A stretch of 64,000 nucleotides of DNA, taken from Cryptomeria japonica (lineage: Eukaryota > Streptophyta > Pinopsida > Cupressales > Cupressaceae). The notes beneath the pieces are model-generated. The model was not told where the DNA came from. It saw nothing but the letters and a program-made list of their open reading frames with translations, and did no database searches. The number at the start of each line of letters is the position of its first letter. Positions within the stretch are counted from its first letter, which is position 1. A program made the position numbers and the translations under genes. The stretch is from the NCBI RefSeq assembly GCF_030272615.1, contig NC_081411.1, positions 39,795,140 to 39,859,139 on the forward strand, read 5' to 3'. This document shows positions 20,843 to 31,605 of the stretch, in pieces.

Positions 20843-21709
20843 ATGTCTGAGTTGTTGCACATAAATGTTATCAAACTTCCTCCTATAAAACAAATTGATC
20901 CTTCCAAGCTTGCATCTCCTTATTTTGATAACAATTCCTTTTGCCAATTTTACCATCAACCTGGTCATGATACTGAGAAATGTTTTGCATTGAAAAATAA
21001 GGTTCAAGACTTGATTGATAATAATACTATAAATGTCGCATGTGTAAATGATAAAGGGAATAAATTAGTTTCTCCTCCTAATCAAAATCTTAAGATTTTC
21101 ACTAATCCCTTGCCATCTCATACCTCTAATGTTATTGAGATTGTGCCTAATTCTCTCTTTTCTGAAGAATTCACCTCTATGGCTCCAAACTTGGTTGGTA
21201 TGGTAGAGACACAGGATATTTCTAAGGATCCTTGTATGACATTTGACCCTAGTGAGACGATTAGAGCACCTGATGGCCCTTTATACATAGCTACAAAGGT
21301 TAAGGATATCCCTTGTTGTGGTGCCCTGATTGATCCCTCTTGCATGGTTAATGTCATAACTAAAGAGTATCTTTTCACTTTACGATTGCATAAACCAATA
21401 TATGATATTTATAATGTGGTTGTGAATTTATTGGATGGCTTCTCTTATCCTACCATTGGCTCTATCACTCTTCCTATTGAAGTTCATGCTAAATCAATGG
21501 ATGTTGACTTTGTTATCATACCTTCTTCTAAGCAATTTCATGTGAAGTTGGGATATCCTTGGCTATCTTCCATGAAGGCTATTGCTTCTCCAATCCACAA
21601 GTTTCTTAAATTTCCTCACAAGGGAAACATCATAACCATGAACCATAGCTTAATTTGTTCATCCGAAAGAAGCCACGGTGTTCCAATTGATCTCTTTTGG
21701 CCTAAATAA
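20843..21709 (+). pseudogene. Element A zinc knuckle and protease-like domain
   Basis: About 35 codons in, CQFYHQPGHDTEKCFALKN is a CxxxH..GH..xxC knuckle of the Tat/Ogre kind, followed by KVQDLIDNN. From about codon 145 a retropepsin-like fold reads GPLYIATKV, CCGALIDPSCMVNVI, GSITLPIEV, DFVIIPSSKQFHVKLGYPWL. The active site is D-P-S-C where the family has D-(G/S/T)-G-S, so catalysis is doubtful. The frame is open for 288 codons and ends at TAA 21,707-21,709. It is out of phase with the gag frames before it by stops rather than long gaps. Confidence 0.7.
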
Positions 21710-22680
21710 TTTCAATTTCTTCCATCAAGGAGCGATGCTCTTTTTCAATCTTATAAAAAATGGAAGAATGATATGATCTTATCTTTAATTCAACCTAGAT
21801 CTCCAACACTTGACATTCCTATTATTCTTCAAGATGATGTTCTTCTCCTCTCAAATAGAACTAATCTCCCTCCCAAGGAAGATTATCCACCTACCCCTAT
21901 GTATGTGACTTTACCTTCTCTTAAGGAGAAAAAAAAAATTCCTTCTAAGGTTAGACCTATACCTCCTCCTCATGATGGACTTGTTCTCCTTCCTACACCT
22001 AATATTCCTCCTTTCTATGGTGCAGTTCCACCTCCTTCCTCTTATCGAGAGAAGAGGTCTGCTTCTCCTATTTTTCAACCAAAAGACCTCAAACTAAACC
22101 TTCCACTATCAAGGAGATAAACATTCCTACTTTTTCAAGTGTTCCTCCTCCTTCTCATCCTTCCACTAAGACTTGACGAAATCATTGTGTGATAAAATGT
22201 CGATGAAGCTATCATGTTCGAGATCATGAAGCTATCCCTCAAAATACTCAATCTCCTCAGACTCCAACAGTTGACATGATTCCCTTTTCTTCTAAGAAAG
22301 ATGTTCAACCAACATCTCCAAATCATAAGTTGCACAAAACATGTGATGGTTTTACTCCTATTCATGTTCTTGCTCCTCTTTCTCTAAACTTTAATGAGGA
22401 AATGGGTGAAAATGTTATTCATAATAGAAATGCAACTCTTAATGCTTCTGATAGTGAGTATGGGTATGTTGATGTGGACAAGCATTTATCAACTGAATTT
22501 TCACAAACCTTAATCCTAGCTCCTAGAATCAAACAAAGTGACTTACAACATGAGCATAGTCCTTGTTTGGATCTTGTGATAGCTCCATCTACTTTGCTCG
22601 ATATCGCTCCTCTGGTGTGTTTCTTGCCTTCTCAAAATAGTGATCAACAAGATCGAGAGGCGGATGTCATGCTAGATTAG
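21710..22680 (+). pseudogene. Proline-rich, unassigned coding of element A
   Basis: Two frames, 21,773-22,120 and 22,276-22,680, are joined across stops. The first is proline-rich (LPPKEDYPPTP, KVRPIPPPHDG, IPPFYGAVPPPSSY). The second is serine/acidic and ends DREADVMLD before TAG. Neither contains reverse transcriptase, RNase H or integrase motifs, which should occupy this position in an autonomous gypsy element. They may be the degenerate remains of the protease-RT linker after pol was deleted, or a dedicated extra domain of the non-autonomous family. Confidence 0.5.
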
Positions 22681-23428
22681 CGATACTAGCACTGTAGGTT
22701 TTTCTCTCTCTCCTTTCTTTCTCTTGTTGTGACCATTCTTGTATGTGTATCCCTGTTCTTATATTTTTCCCTTAATGTCTACTTGGGGATGATGCAAAGC
22801 ATTGAGATATTTCCTTGGTCTCTTTCATGTTGACTCAAAAGACATCCTCTCTTCCCTTTTCTTCTAAGATAATGTCCTTTGGGGAATGAAGAATATTATA
22901 TGCTTATACATACATGATATACGAGAGTTATCATACAACATACTGACCTCGAGGAAAGAGACACTACCTCATGTTTTGTGTTCATTATCCTTGGGTTTAT
23001 ACCATGATTGTGGGCTAAATCCTTGTGATAATTTTCTCCTTCCTTCTCTCTTTTGGGTGTATCCTACCTTAAACCAATCGCTCCTGATAAGGTGCGTGTG
23101 ATCGCTTTGATGTGGGGAAATACACTCTGCTCATACTTTCCTTCTTGTGATACTTAGAATTACTTAGTGAACTTTGTTTTTCTTTGTAATCTTTTGTATC
23201 CTTTCTTTCATGACTCATAGTGAAGTGAAATTTTCTACTTTTAGTCATGGTTCTCCCCTTCTAGATCTTCCCTTTTACTTTGTCAATTGAAGTTGTAAGA
23301 TCCTATGTCCACTAGGGGCTTGGCGTATCTTGCATCCTTGACATGATAGAAGTCTTTCAATCTTTTTTCCTTAAACTTTCCCAGCAGTATCGACATATGC
23401 TTATACTCCCGCTAAAGTGGGGGATAAA
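22681..23428 (+). other. Element A 3' untranslated region with polypurine tract
   Basis: Pyrimidine-rich, no coding recognised. The last bases, AAAGTGGGGGATAAA (23,414-23,428), are the polypurine tract that primes plus-strand synthesis, directly before the 3' LTR. Confidence 0.65.
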
Positions 23429-24645
23429 TGTAGTGTCATAAAATTGTGACCCTATAAATTTTCGACTACATTAGGGTCCTCACGCATGTGAGTTTGAATC
23501 CTCTAGCCTAATAGGAGATCGGAGATTGCTCGGCTTGCAAAAATAAATTTTTCACTAGCCTCAACATCACCCTGTCTACATTCTACCTTGGAGAAAGGGG
23601 TAGGACAAGGGCATGGTGCCACTATCCCCCCTTGGACAGGGGTGTGGTGCCCCTGTTCCTATCCTATTTTGAGGCAGGACCCTTCCTAGAGCATGCATTG
23701 TGGGTTGTGCCTTGAGCGGGAAACTCCCCCGATGTTGGCCTATGATGAAATTCAAATCCACCAAACATGTATTTAAGGGGGCATTTGTCCTCTCATTTGC
23801 ATAGGTTAAAGTTGGATAAGATTGGAGTGTGCACAAGAGCTCAAGCATTCAAGAGCATTCAAGTATTTAAACATTATTTTCCAACATTGAGATTCTCAAG
23901 TCTCCATTCAAGGTTAGGTGTTGCATTCAAGTCAATGATTCAATCATTGAAGAGGAGATTGATTTCAACATTAAATTCCACAAAAGAAATTCTATTGAAA
24001 TTGCTACTACAACCTCCCTTGGAGGTGATTTACAATTCAGTCTTTCATGTACATCTACTTGCAAGTACTTTCTTTCATTACTTAGTTAATTCCAAAATTG
24101 GGGTTTGACCTAAAGACAAACCCCCAATCCCAACCCATTTTCCTCTTTGTTTCATGTGTAGGTTGCAGGTGCATAGTTGTACTTTCAGATTCAAGCTTCA
24201 TTTGCAAAGGCGGAAAAACCCTTTTCATTTCGTGGATTTTTTGGAGGACCATGTACATTCTTTGCCACGGTCCAGGCAACTTTGCCTCAAATTTGTAGGG
24301 TGACTTTGTCTCGACAATTTACTACTATCCAAGTGCACAACTTCATCCCATATCTGATCTCAAGTTATAATCAGTTCTTTGTCACTTGTGCACTACATAA
24401 TTCAATCAATTTCCTTTCTAAATCAAACAAGGAAGAGGGGATCAACTTAGCATTGCCAATTCATTCAGAATTCAATCTACCTTCTTTGTGTGGAGAGATT
24501 GAATCTAGTGAATTATCATCTTCCCTTCTTAATGTAATGGTGAAAAGTGCTTGAATGGTAATCGATAGCGAAACTCTCATCTCTTTTAGAGGGAAATGGT
24601 AGTTTTCGTGCTTGATCTATCATTCATCATTTTCCCACCATTATA
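23429..24645 (+). repeat. 3' LTR of element A (1,217 bp)
   Basis: Uninterrupted copy beginning TGTAGTGTCATAAAA. It preserves the empty CACTA target GTTTGACCTAAAG near 24,104. It has two minisatellite units (23,603 and 23,634) instead of three. Its last dinucleotide is TA rather than CA, and it is followed by the target duplicate ATATG. Confidence 0.9.
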
Positions 24646-24700
24646 ATATGTCTATGTATATGTATATGTATATGTGTATGTATATGTATATGTATATGTA

Positions 24701-24731
<31 letters not shown>

Positions 24732-24863
24732 GTATATGTATATATACACATATATATATATATGTATATGTATATAAATATACATATTTATATACATATA
24801 TATACATGTACATATATGCATATACATACATATATATGTACATATACATATATATATACATAT

Positions 24864-24900
<37 letters not shown>

Positions 24901-24919
24901 AACACACACATATATATGC

Positions 24920-24982
<63 letters not shown>
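24646..24982. repeat. Compound microsatellite (TATATG/TATACA)n then (TG)n
   Basis: Irregular TATATG and ATACAT units run from 24,646 to about 24,920, followed by about 30 TG units to 24,982. It starts exactly at the right target duplicate of element A, and the left flank (1,763-1,775) is similar, so the element landed in or beside a TATATG array. Long frames across it (Tyr/Ile/His/Thr/Val runs) are artefacts. Confidence 0.9.
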
Positions 24983-24984
<2 letters not shown>

Positions 24985-25089
24985 ATCTACTCCTAGAAAA
25001 TATGAGTTCATCAAAATATGACCTATCTAATATAATTTACTTGTTCAAACATGACAAGTTCACTTAATGCTCCTGGTACATATAATCTG

Positions 25090-25457
25090 GATCCTCCCTA
25101 TCTTTAATAATCTCTAAAAACATTCCATGATCTTCAGTAGGAAACCTCCACTTTTGGTTGCCACGTCCTCTTTTTGGCAATGTCTCCAAATGTAATCAAG
25201 TCGCTAGTACTAAGTGACTATAATGTAGAACTTTTTGCTTGGCATATAATCAATGAATGTTACACCATTTCTATCTATCTTTATTTGCTGATAATAGGTG
25301 CCTTCAACAACAACTAAACTAGTGGGATATTTTTGCCCATCATCATCATTGAATGATTCTAATAACTTACATTTTTTTTTTGTGCATCTTAGTAGATAAT
25401 AATCTACACCTTCAGTATTTTCAGGATCAGTAATCACCACAAAAATATCACCTGTCA
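25090..25457 (-). pseudogene. Exon 5 (last) of the transposase-like gene
   Basis: Begins after acceptor TTGACAG and reads GDIFVVITDPENTEGVDYYL, RCTKKKCKLLESFNDDDG, LVVVEGTYYQQIKI and FIDYMPSKKFY. A one-base shift near 25,215 restores SDLITFGDIAKKRTWQPKVE, and stops follow. No polyadenylation signal assigned. Confidence 0.6.
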
Positions 25458-25614
25458 ACATAGACCACATATATATATTTCAAACAAAATTAGTACATAA
25501 TACATTTAAATTATTTTTGAACAATATTAAATTAAATAAGAATTTAAAACATTTGTACATATATATAATTAGAAAAATGCATGCACCGACATGTAACAAC
25601 TAAATTAGAAACAT

Positions 25615-27172
25615 AAAGCATGGTGAGCAGGAGTAGGTCATCAGGCAGGAGTGGGTTGTCTGGTAGGGTTTCCTTTGGTGATGGCGCTATAGGGGAGGTC
25701 GATGGGGAGGATGGGGATAGATTGGCTAAGAAGGTGGGTGTGGTTGTGGAAGATGATGGTCTACCATGGAAGTCGGATGGTGTTGTTACCTCTCTTGGTC
25801 TCTATTCTACTGGTTGTCAATCTCTACTCCTTTTGAAGCCTTTTGGTGGTAGTTGTGATGGAGATCCTGGTGTTTCCTGCACTTGGAGGCATGCTCCTTT
25901 GGTTTTGGCTACCCACCCTGGCTAGTTGGGTCACCTTGCTCCTCTCCTCAACTCTATTGTTCTTCTTCGTAGAGGCTGCCTATGATGTCTCTGGTCTTGG
26001 TGTGGTCTGATCTATTGCTTCTTTTGGAAGGACCTCCCTTTGAATTGGGACCCAGGTGGATCTTCTACATATGGGGTTTTCCATGGGTTTTTGTTCTCTC
26101 CCTTCCTTTTGGGTTTTCTTTTTCCCTTGGGATGGGATTTGATGTTTGATGTTGCTTTGTTCCTTCTTTTGGCGGTATTGTATTTTCTAGAACCCCAGTT
26201 TAAAGCCATGAGGGTGTGGATGCATTGTTTACTTCTAGGGCACTTTCCCTTCTTTCTTTTGATTGATCTGGCTGACCCTTTGGAGTTTCTTTTAGTTCTT
26301 TTGGATTTTGTTCTACCCTGAAGCTTGCTGGAAGATCTGACAATGGGCTATTTTCTTAGGTCTAGTTGTGTTTTGGTTTGCAAGATCCCTTGGTCTACCT
26401 TCTCTCTGCAACTTGGGTTCTCTTTAGATTGCCTTATTGAGGTGGCCCCTCCTTCTTTGTCAGTAGAGAAGGATGGTTTTGGAGTTAACCTACCTCCCAT
26501 TGAGGTGGAGTTGGATGTTGTAGTGCACCCTAGGTATGTCTATCCTATAGAGGTGGATAGATGCTTTGTTGTTGGAGGTGCAGTTATTAGATGCTTTGAG
26601 GGTGCTGGCATTAGACCTATGGTTTTGGGAGCCACCTCAAAACCTATTTCTAAGGTTAGGGGTGCCTTTCAAAGCGTCCATGTTATGGTTTAGTTTTTAT
26701 TGATTTTGGGAGCCATTGTAAAACCCAATTCAAACGTTAGGGGAGCCTTTCAAAACCCTCTTGTTTATCTTTGGCTGGATGCTGACATTTTTTAAGGACC
26801 TAGCTTAGCTAATTTTTGTTTTTGGTTAAGGGCCAAGATTTCCTTTTGCTACCTAATTTTTATGAATATGGGTAGGGGATCTCAGAAAATCCATTATGTT
26901 TGGATGTGGGAGTCTATAAACTTCATCTATTGTTATAGGTTGTGAGGCCACCATGTTTAGTGATGGCTTTTGTCTTGTTTTAGTTGTGCTGGCTTTTGGC
27001 TAGTTCCAACCAATTTTTCTTTTTTAGTGAGCTAATTTTATTTGCCTATCTTTTCAGCAGAAGTTTCTTTGTAGGTTCCATATCTTGGCAAATCTTGGGG
27101 GTTTCGGGTTCCTTTAAAAACCTGGTGTACTAGGTTTCTGGTCCCCTCAAAACCTATTTTACCTAAATCAAA
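25615..27172 (+). mobile_element. Retroposon insertion with 17-bp target duplication (LINE-like, 1.56 kb)
   Basis: Flanked by AACTAAATTAGAAACAT (25,598-25,614) and AACTAAATCAGAAACAT (27,173-27,189), a 17-bp direct repeat with one difference. The length is typical of target-primed retroposition. The insert is clearly more GC-rich than its host gene and ends CCTAAATCAAAA, a weak A-rich tail, so plus orientation is likely. A 101-codon frame from 25,620 (RSRSSGRSGLSGR) and others have no recognisable domain and no reverse transcriptase is visible. An internal tandem duplication of about 80 bp (26,623-26,690 and 26,704-26,768) shares GAGCC..CTTTCAAA phrases. A truncated LINE or other processed RNA copy is the best reading. 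Confidence 0.55.
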
Positions 27173-27173
27173 A

Positions 27174-27445
27174 ACTAAATCAGAAACATGTTCATAATGA
27201 ATTGAATATAGAGGATCATGAATATAAACAATGCCACTATCTTCATAAGGAGGAATTGCGTTAAATTCTTTCATTTCCCATTGTAAAACATATCCATCTG
27301 CGATGTTCTGACATTGAGTATTTGTGTTTTTTTCAACGCAATTAACATAAAAGCAAGATTTTTCTCTTGCAATAATAACATGAGGCTTCCTATATCCCGT
27401 AGTCACGACTTGATGAAAACTTCTAATACCATTAATTGATTGACA
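27174..27445 (-). pseudogene. Exon 4 of the transposase-like gene, interrupted
   Basis: Open and reads NGIRSFHQVVTTGYRKP, EKSCFYVNCVEKNT, NIADGYVLQWEMKEF and IPPYEDSGIVYIHDPLYS. Its 3' end is cut by the retroposon at 25,615-27,172; the frame beyond the target duplicate is foreign. The upstream splice acceptor is not clear. Confidence 0.55.
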
Positions 27446-27582
27446 ATTATAAGGATTTGATCAATCAATATCTGATAATACAAATTATTTAGTCCAATTT
27501 AGTTCAGTTCACACATATGCACATACATATACATACAAATTAAAAATAATTCAAGAACACTTGAATGTAAGAATATTTATAC

Positions 27583-27682
27583 CTTTAACTTCCCAAAAAT
27601 AACGCTTGTTGTATGTTGTATCATGACTAGAAAAATGACTTTTGCCATTCAACAATTTCATTTGAATTACATATGATGTTAC
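27583..27682 (-). pseudogene. Exon 3 of the transposase-like gene
   Basis: Open, 100 bp, between acceptor TATAG and donor GTATAA. It reads VTSYVIQMKLLNGKS and HDTTYNKRYFWEVK. Intron borders and frame are intact. Confidence 0.55.
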
Positions 27683-27804
27683 CTATACACAAGATCTTGC
27701 TTTAGAAAATTGCACAACCCATGTATATATATATTTAATATATATATATATATAGTAGTTAGATTCTTTTAAATTCAAATTATACACAAATATAGAGAGA
27801 ACAC

Positions 27805-27965
27805 CTACAAGTTCATGTTGGCAAAGTGCACGCTTCACACATGCTTATGCTCCATCATGCTCTCCCTTTCCATGTCCACTCTCAAAGAAGTTCCACAAAA
27901 GCTTTATGCTACATCAAGCATGTTGTAAGGATAATGAGTTAAAATCTTTTGTAGACTTAAGTTAC
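27805..27965 (-). pseudogene. Exon 2 of the transposase-like gene
   Basis: Acceptor TGTCAG precedes GGTAACTTAAGTC; the donor GTGTTC follows at 27,804. It reads GNLSLQKILTHYPYNMLDVA in one frame and, after a shift, WNFFESGHGKGEHDGA, stop, ACVKRALCQHELV. The HGKGEHDGA block is the strongest family signature in the locus. Confidence 0.6.
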
Positions 27966-27992
27966 CCTGACATGAATAACATATAGGAATAT

Positions 27993-28193
27993 AAGAAAAA
28001 AATTGATTTATCAATTACAAATCTAACACTTACTGACACATCCATCGGACCAAATCCAATTTTGTGTACAATCTATCCCATGTTCTTTAATATCTTCAAA
28101 AAAATTCCAAAACAATGTGCTACAATGCTCCTATCATGAACCTCCTTGATGATAATGCCTTCATTTTAAGTACTCTCTATACCATCCACCTGA

Positions 28194-28200
<7 letters not shown>
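27993..28200 (-). repeat. Tandem duplicate of the end of exon 1
   Basis: It repeats 28,256-28,484 at a distance of about 263 bp: both contain TTGATTTATCAATT, ACCAAATCCAATTTTGTGTA and CTCTATACCATCCACC. The duplicate lacks about 30 bp (the ACATGTATCATCACTGATAT segment of the parent) and so is not translatable. A TA dinucleotide run (28,200-28,224) lies between the copies. It duplicates the WSDG coding region and its splice donor. Confidence 0.8.
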
Positions 28201-28224
<24 letters not shown>

Positions 28225-28287
28225 AGTTTGACTTGTAATAAAATCAAATCAAATATAAGAAAAAAATTGATTTATCAATTTTAAATC

Positions 28288-29981
28288 TAACACTTACTGA
28301 CATATCCATCAGACCAAATCCAATTTTGTGTACAATCTATCCCACATTCTTTAATATCTTCAAACAACATTTCAAAATAATGTGCTACATAGCTCCTATC
28401 ATGACATGTATCATCACTGATATATAAATGAACCTCCTTGATTATAATGCATTCATTTTCAGTACTCTCTATACCATCCACCTTAAACTGTGCATGTCTA
28501 TAGAAAACTTGTACAAATATTGCAACTTGCTCAAAATGATAATATTGACTTTGAATTTGTGTGAAGACTAGATGTATAGTTCTTAGAGAAATCTCTGATT
28601 TAAAGAATACAACCTGGTGGAAAACAATTCTTTGAGTCACAAAACAATTTAGCTTGTCATCTTGCACCGTGATAATGTTGGATATGTGGATATATCATAT
28701 TACAAAATCTGTCTATAAACTCAATGTAGGGCAATTCACTCTCTCTCAACATATTTTTTTTGGATTCAGTTCCTGACTTTGTTTGGTATGTATCACATTC
28801 AAATCTCTTCCACATTACTTGCATATGAATATCAATATTCTCAGTTTGCAACACAAACTTACTCAAAACTCCACAATCATTGCATTCACCTTTTATACAC
28901 TATATTTTGAACTCATCTGAATCTTTTAATTTATCACATAAAATAGACTTCACAAATTGTGTTGTACTTATAGGAATGACTAGATTTGAATTAATTGTTG
29001 CCATAAATAGTTTATATGATTGAAAGTGAAGATGAAATTCAACTTGATTTCAAAACAACAAGTTTCATGTACCTTATTTATGTGTACAAAGCAAGGATGC
29101 AATCTCTCAAACATCCTTTGACAAATATTCACATCTGAAAATTCTTGCTTGAATGCTTCAAACAATTCACTTTGTGTAATTTTTTTACCATCTTCATCTA
29201 TCATATGTATAGTGTCCCCTATATTGGAATAAGCACGAGAGTGGTTGGTCCAATAATCAATGAATTGTCTTTTTATATCTTCAGAAATTCTATCTTTTCT
29301 AGGAACCCTACAAATATTTACCCAATTCTTTTAAATGTTTTCATCTAACATATTTCTCTTCCTAATGTATCTTTGAATAGTTCTTCTAAATACCTTCATT
29401 AATTCACAAGTTGCCTTAACTTGATTTTTATGACATAATTTTTTACTAGTAATCATAGTCATCAATGCTCTACATGCATCACTTACATCAACACCTCGAC
29501 TTGTGTTGTTAATACATTTCATTGTTTCTTGCAAATTTTCAATTATAGTTTCTTTTACTAATGTTTTAGGTGACCTTTTCTTATTATCAACACCCAACAA
29601 GTCCAAAATAGGGGTCATTTCTCTTTTCCTAGATAACTTAGCAAATAATTGTGCTCTTCCAATAATAGATTTATTTTCAAAATAATCATCCCACATTTTC
29701 TTACAATACAATTTTAATGTGCTTTCAGGTATCATATCTTCAGATGAAATTTCATTGAAAAGACTATCTTCATCCATTTCCATCAAATTTTTCATACTAG
29801 AGAAAATTATTGAACTTGACCCTATACCAATTTCATCTTGTACCTGAGTAGATGATTCTTCAACATCAACAGGTTGATCTTGAACACCAATTTATTGTTG
29901 TTGACTACATTTTGTATGACTTTTCATCTTATCTTCCCTTTTACAATCATACAACCTTGATCTAGTCCTCTTATTCCCCAT
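28288..29981 (-). pseudogene. Exon 1 of the transposase-like gene
   Basis: ATG at 29,979-29,981 opens MGNKRTRSRLYDCKRED; no other start fits the collinear frame. A stop at about 29,892 follows 26 codons and another at 29,331-29,333. Continuing across both gives FKKNWVN-like, RAYSNIGDT, ITQSELFEAFKQEF, RMFERLHPCFV and ETCC, then a CIKGECNDCG cysteine pair. A frame change near 28,660 leads into VVFFKSEISLRTIHLVFTQ ... RHAQFKVDGIESTENE and WSDGYV. A splice donor GTAAGT lies at about 28,294. The N-terminal 250 codons (coiled, lysine-rich) have no assigned domain. Confidence 0.55.
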
Positions 29982-30042
29982 TGCAAAAATAAAATCAGAT
30001 CTTCAAATTTTCACTTTCAACCTAAAAACACAAACACATATG

Positions 30043-31251
30043 TGTTAGACAACTCAAACAACTAGATGACAACTAAGAGGTGGGGGTGAATTAGTTGTCA
30101 CCAGATTATAGAACTTTGAGTATTCAAATCCTTATTACTGGAACACATCTACTCAATGTCAGAATGCATAAATCAAATACCAGAATGACAAATATAGCAA
30201 TTAAACATAAACATAAACATAAATCAAAGAATAATTACTATCCATCCATAACACATGACACCAAGATTTGTAAGTGGAAAACTTGATAAAGGGAAAAACC
30301 ATGGTGGGAAGCCTACCCACAGTCAGATAATACTTCTATAGTATGTATGTGATTATAATATGAGGGGTCTACACATGCAAGAAGGCCAATATCCTAGAGT
30401 GCATTGCTCATCACAAAAAGGAGCCTCACTGACTATGTAAACATTAGACTACAATCTAGACAGAAGAGTGAACAACAAAGATAACATCTCCTATACTTGA
30501 GTACAGTTTCGATTAAGCTCAATACCAGAGGCCTTAAACCTTTCTTACAAACCCAATTTGATCACCTATGATCGACCAATCCTTTTACATATGATTACAA
30601 AATTATTCACACACAGATCATCCCATAACCTTGACCTCTGATCTACAAAGAGATTTTACATAATATTTATACCAACCCAGGACCTAAACAATTAGGTCAC
30701 CCACCTAAATGATAATATAATAAGTTCACAATATAAACCCGCAATCTAATGAACAACCAAGTCATCTTAGACCGAAAAAAATGTAAACCAATAATTAAAT
30801 CTCATCAGTAATGCATTAGGAATATCCTACAACACGTTACAGAAACTAGTCCATAACCTAGATAGCACCGGACCCAAAATAGGTAGCCATATACCAAATC
30901 CAACACCACTGATGAAATGAAACATGACCATGATAACCATCAACATCCTGAGAACTATCTAGAAGCTGCACCAACACCACTTATCATGTGCATCAAAAGA
31001 TCTTCAACAAAGCTCTATCAATAAAACCCTTACCGATGACCAAAAATCTTACTAGAATAAATGATAGCTCTTGAGTCATCAAATCCCAAACTAACTGATC
31101 ATGATACACATCTGAAGAGCATGAATGATATATCCAAACCAATTCCACAAACCAAAGCATATCAGATTAATATCATAATCAACTACTCTACCAGAACCAA
31201 CCGGTGTTGCCATCAATGCAACACATAATCAATTCTTCTAAATTTCCAACA
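30043..31251 (-). repeat. 3' LTR of element B
   Basis: Lies left because the element is on the minus strand. On that strand the LTR starts TGTTGGAAATTT and ends TTGTCTAACA, with the GGTGAATTAG/CACC-rich U5 motif near its end (30,078-30,095 on the plus strand). Collinear with 35,800-36,831 and 52,627-52,802. Confidence 0.9.
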
Positions 31252-31605
31252 ATCTCCCCCTTCGGAATTGATGGCAACACTAAATGTGAAAAACATCCAA
31301 GTGCCAAGAAATGCCAAACAAGTCTCCCCTGATGGAAGACACCTAACAATCTCCCACAAACTGATATAGCAATCTCTGAGCCAAACTCTCCCTTTGACTG
31401 ATATTCTATTAAGATCTTTTTTTCACATATATCCCTCTGCCTTTGACATCAATTCCAAAAATCTGACATAAACATCAAACAAAATATCATAAATCCTCTG
31501 AATCATACCACTAACTACTCCCCCTGAGTAGTAGCACCACCACATCAATCTAGAATGAGTAATAACTCTGATAATGCATACCAGACTAATGCCAATCATC
31601 ATCGC
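31252..31605 (-). promoter_or_regulatory. Element B 3' region with polypurine tract
   Basis: On the minus strand GAAGGGGGAGAT ends directly at the LTR start (31,252-31,263). Further CAAAGGGAGA and GGGGGAGTAG-like modules lie upstream, at 31,390-31,400 and 31,516-31,528. Repeated tracts of this kind between the pol stop and the LTR are a feature of this clade in the window. Confidence 0.65.

Larger units (their letters stand above)
1776..24645 (+). mobile_element. Element A: non-autonomous gypsy-like LTR retrotransposon (gag-protease only), split by a nested CACTA
   Basis: The element is bounded by the 5-bp duplication ATATG (1,771-1,775 and 24,646-24,650). The LTR begins TGTAGTGTCATAAAA and ends ACCATTACA (mutated to ATTATA in the 3' copy). 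Removing the CACTA insert leaves a 5' LTR of about 1.23 kb (1,776-2,476 plus 17,550-18,073) and a 3' LTR of 1,217 bp. The interior of about 5.4 kb holds a leader, a gag region, a zinc knuckle and a protease-like domain, followed by proline-rich and unassigned coding. No reverse transcriptase, RNase H or integrase motif is visible, so mobility would need enzymes from another element. The C-x3-H..GH..C knuckle and the protease style resemble Tat/Ogre-type gypsy elements; that placement is inference. Confidence 0.85.
25080..29981 (-). pseudogene. Decayed multi-exon transposase-like gene
   Basis: Five minus-strand coding blocks in collinear order, most with good splice borders, form one gene of roughly 1,000 codons. 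Diagnostic blocks are NWVNICRVPRKDRISEDIK, CIKGECNDCG, RHAQFKVDGIESTENE, YISDDTCHDRSYV, NWIWSDG, WNFFESGHGKGEHDGA, VEGTYYQQIKI and YIDYMPSKK. From memory these resemble a family of long uncharacterised proteins found in plants and in some animals, with a WSDG aspartate and an HGKG..DG signature. That pattern suggests a DDE/RNase H-fold transposase, but I cannot name the superfamily. At least three stops and two frame changes, an exon duplication and a retroposon insertion make this copy dead. Its 5' end is 61 bp from element B, which has separated it from its upstream region (now at 52,808). Confidence 0.55.

Noticed and set aside
24612-25067. Open frames of 94-151 codons on both strands over the microsatellite
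   Set aside because: They translate TATATG/TATACA and TG repeats into Tyr/Ile/His/Val/Cys runs. Any repeat without stops would do this.
25620-26693. Frames of 101, 93 and 122 codons in the retroposon as genes
   Set aside because: Different frames, no shared domain, Gly/Ser/Leu-rich without recognisable motif; more likely eroded retroposon sequence.
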